Below, piece after piece: positions 1 to 6,773 of a stretch of DNA of 9,345 bases. The stretch is from Sphingomonadales bacterium (lineage in GTDB: Bacteria; Bacteroidota; Bacteroidia; UBA7662): contig VHAW01000066.1 of NCBI GenBank assembly GCA_016872225.1, positions 1 through 9,345 of the forward strand. The letters run 5' to 3'. The first letter of the stretch is position 1. Each line of letters begins with the position of its first letter. Position numbers and translations under genes: made by a program. Below the pieces are notes generated by a model, which worked only from the letters and a program-made list of their open reading frames with translations, was not told the DNA's origin and searched no databases.

Positions 1-1432
1 CGTGCGGATGACTTTCCCGTAATCCTGCATTGGTGATGCGAACCATACGCGCTTCACGCAGGGTTGGCAAATCAAAGGCTCCGCAATAGCCCATCCCTGC
101 TTTGAGGCCACCAAGGTATTGGTACATCACTTCCGACAGACTCCCTTTGAAAGGAACCCTGCCCACAATGCCTTCGGGAACCAGTTTCTTAATTTCATCC
201 TCCGCATCTTGAAAATACCGATCCTTGGACCCTTCTTTCATCGCTTCGATGGAACCCATACCTCTGTAAGTCTTGAACTTACGACCTTCATAAATAATTG
301 TTTCCCCAGGCGATTCTTCGACCCCGGCAAACATTGAGCCCGCCATAATACAATCGGCTCCTGCCGCCAAAGCCTTGACAATATCCCCGGAGTAGCGTAT
401 GCCGCCATCAGCGATCAAGGTAACTCCGGTACCGTGCAAGGCCGCAGCAACTTCCATGACGGCTGTTAATTGTGGAACCCCTACACCAGCCACAATACGC
501 GTTGTGCAAATACTTCCCGGCCCTACCCCCACTTTAACCGCATCGGCTCCGGCATCCACCAACATTTTGGCAGCCTGCCCCGTGGCAATGTTACCAACCA
601 CCAAATCAATGGATGAGCCTACATGCCGTCGGACCGTGGATAAAGCCTCCAAAACACCGCGTGAATGAGCGTGCGCCGTGTCGATGGTAATAGCATCCAC
701 GCCTGCCTGCACCAAAGCCTGCACCCTCTCGGTTAAATCCGCTGTGACGCCCACCGCAGCCCCTACCCTAAGGCGTCCCATGGGGTCCTTGCACGCCATA
801 GGGAAATCCTTGATTTTGAGAATGTCTTTATACGTAATGAGCCCAACCAAATGCCCGTGTTCATCCACTACCGGGAGTTTTTCGATTTTGTGCTCCTGCA
901 GGATGCCTTCCGCCTGTCTTAGCGAGGTGCCTGCCGGGGTCGTAATCAAGTTGACCTTGGTCATCACCTCCGAAACCGGACGATGAGGATCAGTTTCAAA
1001 ACGCAAATCGCGATTGGTCAAAATACCGATCAATTTGCGGTTTTCGTCCACCACGGGGATGCCGCCGATACGGTTTTCGGCCATCAAATCGAGGGCCTGA
1101 CCAATTCGAGCGTTCATTGAAAGAGTAATCGGATCCACGATCATTCCGCTTTCGGAACGTTTGACTTTACGGACCTCCTGAGCCTGACGCTCAATGTTCA
1201 TATTCTTGTGAATCATGCCAAATCCCCCGTTCTGCGCAATGGCGATGGCCATTTCAGATTCGGTGACGGTGTCCATAGCTGCCGAAACGATAGGCACTTT
1301 GAGTTCAATATTCCGGCTTAATCGACCGGTAATATTGACGTCTCTGGGAAGTATTTCGGAGTAGGCGGGCAACAAAAGAACGTCGTCGTAGGTCAAACCC
1401 TCCCCTACAATTCTTTGGCTAAAATCTAACAT
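1..1432 (-). CDS. guaB: IMP dehydrogenase (3' end cut by window edge)
   Basis: Inosine-5'-monophosphate dehydrogenase oxidises IMP to XMP with NAD+, the committed step of guanine nucleotide synthesis in the cytosol. Translated by eye from the complement, 477 codons are open with no stop before the edge; the last residues seen (ESHPH) match the usual near-terminal segment, so only about a dozen codons are missing. Visible landmarks: the N-terminal TYDDVLLLP motif (residues 14-22), a Bateman module of two CBS domains at about 93-210 (GGIPVVDE at 123-130, KLPVVDEHG at 185-193), the phosphate-binding and catalytic loop GPGSICTTR with nucleophile Cys309, ADGGIRYSGD at 341-350, YRGMGS at 389-394 and the mobile-flap segment EGIVGRVPFKG at 420-430. 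All expected catalytic elements are intact. The ATG at 1432-1430 is chosen because the protein starts at the family's normal position. It is the last gene seen in the leftward group, but the 272-base gap and a promoter-like element suggest its own transcription. Confidence 0.97.
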   Translation of the reverse strand, partial: MLDFSQRIVGEGLTYDDVLLLPAYSEILPRDVNITGRLSRNIELKVPIVSAAMDTVTESEMAIAIAQNGGFGMIHKNMNIERQAQEVRKVKRSESGMIVDPITLSMNARIGQALDLMAENRIGGIPVVDENRKLIGILTNRDLRFETDPHRPVSEVMTKVNLITTPAGTSLRQAEGILQEHKIEKLPVVDEHGHLVGLITYKDILKIKDFPMACKDPMGRLRVGAAVGVTADLTERVQALVQAGVDAITIDTAHAHSRGVLEALSTVRRHVGSSIDLVVGNIATGQAAKMLVDAGADAVKVGVGPGSICTTRIVAGVGVPQLTAVMEVAAALHGTGVTLIADGGIRYSGDIVKALAAGADCIMAGSMFAGVEESPGETIIYEGRKFKTYRGMGSIEAMKEGSKDRYFQDAEDEIKKLVPEGIVGRVPFKGSLSEVMYQYLGGLKAGMGYCGAFDLPTLREARMVRITNAGLRESHPH

Positions 1433-1451
1433 GGCAAATGTTCTATTTGCC
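1433..1451. promoter_or_regulatory. Perfect inverted repeat abutting the guaB start codon
   Basis: The arms GGCAAAT (1433-1439) and ATTTGCC (1445-1451) are exact reverse complements separated by 5 bases. The repeat touches the guaB ATG directly and lies just downstream of a promoter-like -7 element. It could be an operator covering the transcription start, or a small hairpin in a very short 5' leader. The symmetry is seen directly; a regulatory role is inference, and a 7-base-arm repeat can arise by chance. Confidence 0.4.
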
Positions 1452-1454
1452 AAG

Positions 1455-1462
1455 CAAAATTA
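1455..1462 (-). promoter_or_regulatory. Possible guaB promoter, Bacteroidota -7 element
   Basis: The complement reads TAATTTTG, an exact match to the Bacteroidota -7 consensus TAnnTTTG, 22 bases before the guaB ATG. Transcription would begin at about 1448-1451, giving a leader of only some 17-20 bases. No clear TTTG/TTG -33 partner is visible at 19-21 bases upstream, which lowers confidence. Confidence 0.45.
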
Positions 1463-1641
1463 AGGCGTTTAACCTGCCTTTGTTTACCGAGGCCGTATTA
1501 AAAAATCCGGGCAATGCGGGATGATCCCGTTCCCCCTCAACGCATCAATCGTTTCATTATCAATGATTTATTTTCCATCCAAAATAGAAGGATAAGCGTT
1601 CCTTTTTGTATTTGCCTCCCCGTTCGCCTTGTGAGCGGCCG

Positions 1642-1677
1642 AAAATGGGGTGAACAAACCGCAGCTTTTCTGCCCCA
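1642..1677 (-). terminator. Weak candidate intrinsic terminator after the GSCFA gene
   Basis: On the complement, starting about 28 bases after the GSCFA stop codon, TGGGG (1677-1673) pairs exactly with CCCCA (1650-1646), and four T residues (1645-1642) follow at once. A smaller CAG/CTG stem can form inside the 22-base loop. The outer stem is short and the loop is large, so this is only a candidate for ending the leftward cytochrome c-GSCFA transcript ahead of guaB. Confidence 0.3.
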
Positions 1678-1704
1678 ACCCTCCATCACCATTTCATAAA
1701 TCGG

Positions 1705-2691
1705 CTAACTATTCCTCCTAGAAGCCAAGGCAGGGTATTCCCGGGCAAAAGCCTCCCATTGAACATCGCGTAACTGTTCAAATTGTTGATGCGCTTTGCT
1801 TCCTTCAAAACGGGAACGATGAGTATCCGCAGTGATCAAGGATTCAATGCGGGGAAGCAATTCTGCTGCTTTAGCGCTCATACAATGCTCTGCCAAACGA
1901 TCGTATACGAAAGCGGTAGCCACATAATTAGGATGCACCAAATCCACATCATAATAACGGTAATCCCGCAACACATCGATAAGCCACTCGTAGGAGGGGA
2001 TATAGTGCAGAGACGGAAATTGCTCGCAGAGTCCATGCGCCAAATCCAGCAAACGGCCTTTACTTCGATTGTTCTCCATCAGACCATCGCGGGCATGACG
2101 AACAGGACTCACGGTTATCCATACCTGAAGGTTGGATTTCCAATGTATAATTTGTTTTAATAAGGAAGTCCATGATTCTAACATCTCGTCCACTGGCATC
2201 AATCGCCGTTCAAAGAGGTTTGCCGGAAAGCGATGACAATTAGCAACAGCTTCCCCACTTTCTCTTAGAAAATAGATATAGGCTGTTCCTAAGGTAAGCA
2301 CCACGGTATGCGCCCGTTCCAAGGCTTTTGCACCGAGTCCTAGAGCATGGATGGCTTGTTGCTTGGCTTGGGAAAGTACCGTATGCGACAGGTTGGAATG
2401 CAGATTCCAATGGTGCCAAACCCCATCCAGATTTTGCCAGGAATCAAGGTCCCATGGAATTTCATGCCCCTGTGCGGTACACCAATATGCGTGAAGATGG
2501 GACTGCAGCGAAACAGGATCAAAAAGGGTTCCCGTGGGTTGCCAAACGACCTCAAAGAGATGACGTCGTAACCTGCCCCCCATTCGTTCGGAGAAACAAG
2601 AACCCATTAGCAAAAGTGGATCGTTATGCCCTATGCGTTGTCCGTCGTAGGTCCACTTCAGTGGCAAACGGTCCTCCGGCGCAAAGCCCAT
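1705..2691 (-). CDS. GSCFA domain protein (SGNH-like hydrolase)
   Basis: A 328-residue member of the GSCFA family, common in Bacteroidota and related to SGNH/GDSL esterases. The family motif is present as GSCFSE at residues 30-35, giving Ser31 as the presumed nucleophile. Other family segments are LTLGTAYIY (132-140), ANCHRFP (150-156), VSPVRHARDG (194-203) with ENNRSKG just after it, and DLVHPN (250-255), which supplies the DxxH pair Asp250/His253 expected of the catalytic triad. The length is normal for the family and no signal peptide is visible, so the protein is probably cytoplasmic. The substrate is unknown; acyl-ester or cell-wall substrates are guesses from the superfamily. The ATG at 2691-2689 overlaps the upstream gene's TAA by one base (TAATG), a strong sign of translational coupling with the cytochrome c gene. 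Family assignment is firm, biochemical role is not. Confidence 0.9.
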   Translation of the reverse strand: MGFAPEDRLPLKWTYDGQRIGHNDPLLLMGSCFSERMGGRLRRHLFEVVWQPTGTLFDPVSLQSHLHAYWCTAQGHEIPWDLDSWQNLDGVWHHWNLHSNLSHTVLSQAKQQAIHALGLGAKALERAHTVVLTLGTAYIYFLRESGEAVANCHRFPANLFERRLMPVDEMLESWTSLLKQIIHWKSNLQVWITVSPVRHARDGLMENNRSKGRLLDLAHGLCEQFPSLHYIPSYEWLIDVLRDYRYYDVDLVHPNYVATAFVYDRLAEHCMSAKAAELLPRIESLITADTHRSRFEGSKAHQQFEQLRDVQWEAFAREYPALASRRNS

Positions 2692-3431
2692 TAATGTCCT
2701 TTGGGCCCGAATTGAACTTTCACATACGCCACCACGGCCAGCATTTCCTGTTCTTGAAGGATGTTCTTGAAGGAATACATGGTGTTTTTACCGTTCATGA
2801 GAAGTTCCATAATTTGGTTCTTGTCCAAGCGGCTTTCATTTAAATTCTTGGCTCCACTCAATCCCATCTTACCGTCCTCACCGTGGCACAACGCACATCG
2901 GGTCAAAAAGACGGATTGACCATGGGCGATCAAATCGTATTTGGGATTTACCTGAATAATGGTATCATTCTTTCCCTTAACGATGGTATCCATGGGTTCG
3001 GTCACCACTTGGGCAAGTTCAGGATTGGTCTGGAGGGCTTGATGAAAATTAGCTTCCGAAAGATCTCTTTTGTTCATCCTGGGTGATTTGGTTTTGGAAA
3101 CTCCGTAGGAATAGAGGATTAGAAACAAAGAAAGGGTGGCAAGAAATTTGTTGTTACGGCGATAGCCCACAACGGCTACAGGAATAGCCAAAAAGACCGC
3201 GCCCAGTTTGACCCAAAACCAAGAACCCACCCCAATGTTTGCATTGTTATAGGCCAGATACAGACCAGTGATCAGAAACAGGCTGGAGATTATCATTTCG
3301 GGGATATGGGTTTTGGCAGTGAATTTGGTCAAGGTGTCGGGGCTAATCCAAATCAACACGCATTTAATAAGGTAAATCAACAAAAACAAGACCACCGTCA
3401 GGGTGTGGGTATGGAGCATTCCGGTATGCAT
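2691..3431 (-). CDS. Membrane-anchored cytochrome c with SirB-like N-terminal domain
   Basis: A 246-residue protein in two parts. Residues 11-111 contain four hydrophobic helices (about 11-30, 44-62, 71-90, 96-111), and the opening MLHTHT followed by helix 1 resembles SirB-family membrane proteins. Residues 165-246 form a class I cytochrome c domain: the haem-attachment motif is CALCH (Cys179, Cys182, His183; bases 2883-2897), and Met218 in NTMYSF is the likely sixth ligand. Basic residues cluster after helix 1 and in the RRNNK loop after helix 3, while the loop between helices 2 and 3 has none. This predicts both termini on the periplasmic side, as haem attachment requires. The linker at about 115-165 is polar. 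The likely role is electron transfer at the periplasmic face of the inner membrane; the partner is unknown. It is first in a coupled pair with the GSCFA gene. The ATG at 3431-3429 fits helix 1; an internal Met5 is a possible alternative start. Confidence 0.88.
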   Translation of the reverse strand: MHTGMLHTHTLTVVLFLLIYLIKCVLIWISPDTLTKFTAKTHIPEMIISSLFLITGLYLAYNNANIGVGSWFWVKLGAVFLAIPVAVVGYRRNNKFLATLSLFLILYSYGVSKTKSPRMNKRDLSEANFHQALQTNPELAQVVTEPMDTIVKGKNDTIIQVNPKYDLIAHGQSVFLTRCALCHGEDGKMGLSGAKNLNESRLDKNQIMELLMNGKNTMYSFKNILQEQEMLAVVAYVKVQFGPKGH

Positions 3432-3495
3432 GACTGCTAAGGGGGTTTGGATGATGGTTTACGCAAATTTCAACAAGTTCTCCTTAACTTGGTGC
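3432..3495. promoter_or_regulatory. Divergent intergenic region (cytochrome c / amidohydrolase)
   Basis: These 64 bases separate the start codons of two oppositely read genes and must hold at least part of both promoters, unless these lie inside the neighbouring genes. On the complement GAAATTTG (3471-3464) matches the Bacteroidota -7 consensus at all but the first base, about 33 bases before the cytochrome c ATG. On the plus strand TAACTTGG (3485-3492) matches at all but one base but sits only 3 bases before the ATG at 3496, implying a leaderless message if used. Neither has a convincing -33 partner. The location is sound, the exact elements are not. Confidence 0.35.
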
Positions 3496-6400
3496 ATGTT
3501 TAAACTACGTTTTCAGAAAAATTACAGGGCCCTTGTTTGGGCATGTTGCATGGTCGCGGCATTCCTCGTCGCCCAAGACGTATGGGCACAGGCCCACCTT
3601 CCTTTTAACGGGGTTAGGGACTTGAGATCGCCCGCTCATTTGCTGGTCAACGGCCGAATTTACTTGGGGCCTGGTAAATCCTTGGATTCGGCAATGTTAT
3701 TGGAAAGAAACGGCCGAATCATCAGCGTAGGGAAGCAAATCACCTGCCCAGTCGATGCGGTGACCGTGGATCTCCAAGGTCAATGGGTCTTTCCGGCATT
3801 GATTGAATTGATCGCCGAAGTCCCCACCAGCAAAGCCACCGATACCGGTACCAGATCTTGGAGGGAAAATCCACAGATGTTTCCAAGCAGGGCAGGGGCC
3901 TACGGAGCAAATGATGCCATCCGTGCGGATCAGGTAGCCGCAAATGAATTCAAAGCGGATGCCAAATGGGCGGAAGGGTATCGCAAAGCTGGTTTTGGTG
4001 CGGTGAATGCGCACATAGCCGATGGCATTGCGCGGGGTTCATCGGTACTGCTCAGCCCACAGGGGCCTGAAGCTTTGGCGCCTACCGAATCCCATGCGCC
4101 CGATGGACCCACGGCGTTGCAGGCCATACTGCGCAAAGAGGCAGCGGCTTTTTGGAGCTTCGAGAAGGGAAGCAGTACGCAGGATTATCCTTCCTCGCTG
4201 ATGGGCTGCATTGCCCTTATGCGTCAAACACTGTACGACGAACAATGGTACCGCAGCCTGGGTTCCCAAAAAGACTTTACGGATTTGAATTTGGAGAGCA
4301 TAGGGCGGCTTGCTTCATTGCCTCAATTTTTTGTGACCAACAACAAATACGATATTTTGAGGGCCGAACGAATTGCCCAAGAATTCAAACAAACCTTTGT
4401 GTACAAAGGATGTGGGGAAGAATACATGTATCTGGATGCCGTTCGGGCCTTGAAGCGACCTATCGTATTGCCCCTGCGTTTTCCGGATGTGCCCGATCTG
4501 AGCGATCCGGTGGAGGCCAGGCGGATTGGCCTGAATTCCCTCATCCACTGGGATCAGGCTCCGGCCAATGCTGCTTTGCTTCGCAAGGCGGGTATCTCCG
4601 TAGCGCTCACCTCCAATGGATTGGATAAACTAGAATCCCTGCCCAACGCAGTTCGTCAGGCCATCACGGCGGGTCTTTCCTTCGATGATGCTATGCAGGC
4701 ACTGACAAGTACCCCGGCTCGTTTACTGGGTATGGACTCCATCATTGGCTCCATCGCCCCCGGAAAATTAGCAAACCTGATCATCGCCAGCGATTCCCTT
4801 TTCAAGGAAAACACCGAAATCCGTTCCATGTGGTTGCAGGGCCGGCATTATCCTTTTAAGCCATCCCCCGATACAACCCTTTGGGCGGCCGGAAAATACC
4901 GTATCACCGAAGGTCCCCTCACCGGAGGCCATCTCTCCATCCAATCCAAATCTACCAACAAGAAATCCACGCCGCCCACCTTCGTTCTTCATGTCAACGA
5001 CACAACCCGTATCGATGCCAAGGCCGAACAGCGTGGTGACTTTTATCAATTATTATTTGAACACAAAATTTCAAACGTACCATCGCCTCTGCGTCTTCTG
5101 ATTTGGCAAAGCGGTCACAGCCTTTTCGGTCGGATGAACAACGCTGACGAAATCTCTCAACCCTTTGCCGCAGTTATGGCCTCTGCAAAGATCGAATCAG
5201 AAAACAAAGACACAACCGGCATCAATGCCGATTCCGCTTCATCCAAATCCGGCTCAGCATCTTCCACCGCCAAAATCCATTTCCCTGAACCATGGGACAG
5301 CTTGCGGATCTTTCCCTATGCAGACCTGGGCCGCATCCTAGACCCTGATGGCTCCGGCACGGTGTCCACCGCTAACAATCCGGGCAATTGGTTTATTCGT
5401 GAAGCTACAGTATGGACCAGCGGACCCAACGGAAAACTTGAGAACACGGATGTCGTAGTAATCAACGGCAAAATCATCGCCATTGGCCCCAAACTTGATC
5501 CCAACATCCACTTCAAAGCTCAACCCTTCCGCACCATTTATGCGGCAGGTTTGCATTTAACGCCCGGCCTAATCGATGAACACAGCCATATTGCAATTAC
5601 CCGTGGGGTGAACGAGGGCACCCGTTCCATCACCTCGGAAGTTCGCATTGGGGATGCTCTGGACCCTGATGATCCGGACATCTACCGACAACTTGCCGGA
5701 GGGGTCACCACCAGTCATTTGTTGCACGGATCCGCCAATTCCATTGGAGGTCAAACCCAACTGATCCGCATGCGTTGGGGGGTGACCGATCCGGAAAAAC
5801 TCAAGTTTGAAGGTGCCCCTGGTTTCATCAAATTTGCTTTAGGCGAAAATGTTAAACAATCCAATTGGGGTGATCGCAATACCGTACGTTTTCCTCAAAC
5901 CAGAATGGGTGTCGAACAAACCATCATGGACGGGTTTCTTCGCTCTATCGAATACGAGCGCCTCCGCAAAGAAAATCCTAGTATTTACCGCAAAGACCTC
6001 ACGTTGGAGGCCCTGCAGGAAATACGTAACAACAAAAGACATATTACCTGCCACTCTTACGTGCAGTCTGAAATCAATATGCTGATGAAGATGGCAGATT
6101 CTATTGGCTTCAAAGTTAACACTTTCACACATATTCTGGAGGGCTTCAAGGTAGCCGACAAAATGAAAGCCCACGGAGTGAATGCGAGCAGCTTTGCGGA
6201 TTGGTGGGCCTACAAATACGAAGTTATCGACGCGATTCCTTACAACGCTGCCATCCTTCATCGGGTGGGGGTCAATGTTGCGATTAATTCTGATGATGCA
6301 GAAATGGCCAGGCGTCTTAACCAAGAGGCGGCCAAAGCCGTTCGTTACGGGGGTGTTGACGAAGAGTCCGCCCTAAACATGGTAACCATCAATCCCGCCC

Positions 6401-6756
6401 GCATGCTCAGAGTCAATCACCGTATCGGCAGTATCGAAATCGGGAAAGATGCTGACCTTGTGTTATGGAATGGTCACCCCCTCTCCGTGTACAGCCACCC
6501 GCTGCGCACCATGGTTGAAGGCCGGACCGCCTACGAACAAGAAGCCGACAAGAAAGACCATGAGGCTCGCGAGGCTCTACGCAGTCGTTTGATTCAGAAG
6601 GCCTTGAAAGCACGAAGCGAAGGAGCAGCAACGGGTCCTGCCTTCCGGAGAGGCCGCCGCATGTACCACTGCGAAGACCTGGGTGGTTTGCAAGATCAAG
6701 ACCTGGTCTCCGAACATCAGGCCGATCATCATTATAACGACCTATCCAAAGAATAG
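3496..6756 (+). CDS. Exported double amidohydrolase, second repeat catalytic
   Basis: A 1086-residue protein with two amidohydrolase-superfamily repeats. The start at ATG 3496 is chosen because it gives a classic signal peptide: basic residues, then a hydrophobic core (about 15-25), with likely cleavage near VWA-QA (residues 30/31), so the protein should be periplasmic or membrane-associated. Repeat 1 (about 49-480) keeps the fold markers (NGRIISVG, an STPARLLG segment, GSIAPGKLANLI) but lacks the HxH metal motif: the strand after GQWVFPA reads LIELIAE. It is probably non-catalytic. A Ser/Ala-rich linker lies at about 578-593. Repeat 2 (about 630-1020) is intact: PGLIDEHSH with His696/His698, Lys779 in GFIKFALGEN as probable carbamylated bridging lysine, His853 (ITCHSY), His879 (FTHILEG) and Asp933 (NSDDAE). 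The substrate is unknown; imidazolonepropionase-like or peptidase-like activity is possible. A His-bearing tail follows (1057-1086). It is probably co-transcribed with the antiporter 17 bases downstream. Confidence 0.92.
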   Translation: MFKLRFQKNYRALVWACCMVAAFLVAQDVWAQAHLPFNGVRDLRSPAHLLVNGRIYLGPGKSLDSAMLLERNGRIISVGKQITCPVDAVTVDLQGQWVFPALIELIAEVPTSKATDTGTRSWRENPQMFPSRAGAYGANDAIRADQVAANEFKADAKWAEGYRKAGFGAVNAHIADGIARGSSVLLSPQGPEALAPTESHAPDGPTALQAILRKEAAAFWSFEKGSSTQDYPSSLMGCIALMRQTLYDEQWYRSLGSQKDFTDLNLESIGRLASLPQFFVTNNKYDILRAERIAQEFKQTFVYKGCGEEYMYLDAVRALKRPIVLPLRFPDVPDLSDPVEARRIGLNSLIHWDQAPANAALLRKAGISVALTSNGLDKLESLPNAVRQAITAGLSFDDAMQALTSTPARLLGMDSIIGSIAPGKLANLIIASDSLFKENTEIRSMWLQGRHYPFKPSPDTTLWAAGKYRITEGPLTGGHLSIQSKSTNKKSTPPTFVLHVNDTTRIDAKAEQRGDFYQLLFEHKISNVPSPLRLLIWQSGHSLFGRMNNADEISQPFAAVMASAKIESENKDTTGINADSASSKSGSASSTAKIHFPEPWDSLRIFPYADLGRILDPDGSGTVSTANNPGNWFIREATVWTSGPNGKLENTDVVVINGKIIAIGPKLDPNIHFKAQPFRTIYAAGLHLTPGLIDEHSHIAITRGVNEGTRSITSEVRIGDALDPDDPDIYRQLAGGVTTSHLLHGSANSIGGQTQLIRMRWGVTDPEKLKFEGAPGFIKFALGENVKQSNWGDRNTVRFPQTRMGVEQTIMDGFLRSIEYERLRKENPSIYRKDLTLEALQEIRNNKRHITCHSYVQSEINMLMKMADSIGFKVNTFTHILEGFKVADKMKAHGVNASSFADWWAYKYEVIDAIPYNAAILHRVGVNVAINSDDAEMARRLNQEAAKAVRYGGVDEESALNMVTINPARMLRVNHRIGSIEIGKDADLVLWNGHPLSVYSHPLRTMVEGRTAYEQEADKKDHEAREALRSRLIQKALKARSEGAATGPAFRRGRRMYHCEDLGGLQDQDLVSEHQADHHYNDLSKE

Positions 6757-6773
6757 ATCAGCCCCTGAGTTTG

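Larger units (their letters stand above)
1433..1704. other. Intergenic region between guaB and the GSCFA gene
   Basis: These 272 bases hold no gene that I can support. The side near guaB carries the promoter-like element and inverted repeat described separately. The side near the GSCFA gene holds a candidate terminator. In the middle, 1517-1529 is a 13-base near-palindrome (CGGGAT, G, ATCCCG) followed on the complement, after about 11 bases, by six T residues (1500-1505); the gap is too long for a textbook intrinsic terminator. A 61-codon open frame on the plus strand (1514-1699) has no family resemblance or plausible protein composition. Confidence 0.6.

Noticed and set aside
399..986. Open frames on the plus strand across guaB
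   Set aside because: They are antisense to a clearly conserved IMP dehydrogenase and their translations are low-complexity Pro/Thr/Ala-rich strings typical of shadow frames.
1500..1530. Intrinsic terminator from the CGGGAT/ATCCCG palindrome and nearby T run
   Set aside because: The loop is a single base as drawn, and the T run starts about 11 bases after the stem; the alternative stem reaching closer to the T run has only four pairs.
1514..1699. 61-codon plus-strand open frame between guaB and the GSCFA gene
   Set aside because: No recognisable motif, no promoter-like sequence before it, and it lies across the candidate terminator and the near-palindrome; best explained as chance.
2328..2843. 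171-codon plus-strand open frame
   Set aside because: It is antisense to the GSCFA gene and the end of the cytochrome c gene, both of which show conserved family motifs; the plus-strand translation shows none.
5839..6324. 161-codon minus-strand open frame
   Set aside because: It is antisense to the catalytic repeat of the amidohydrolase, where metal ligands are conserved in the other strand's frame.
6771..6773. TTG as the antiporter start codon
   Set aside because: An ATG follows immediately, and the TTG adds only one residue; ATG is the simpler choice.
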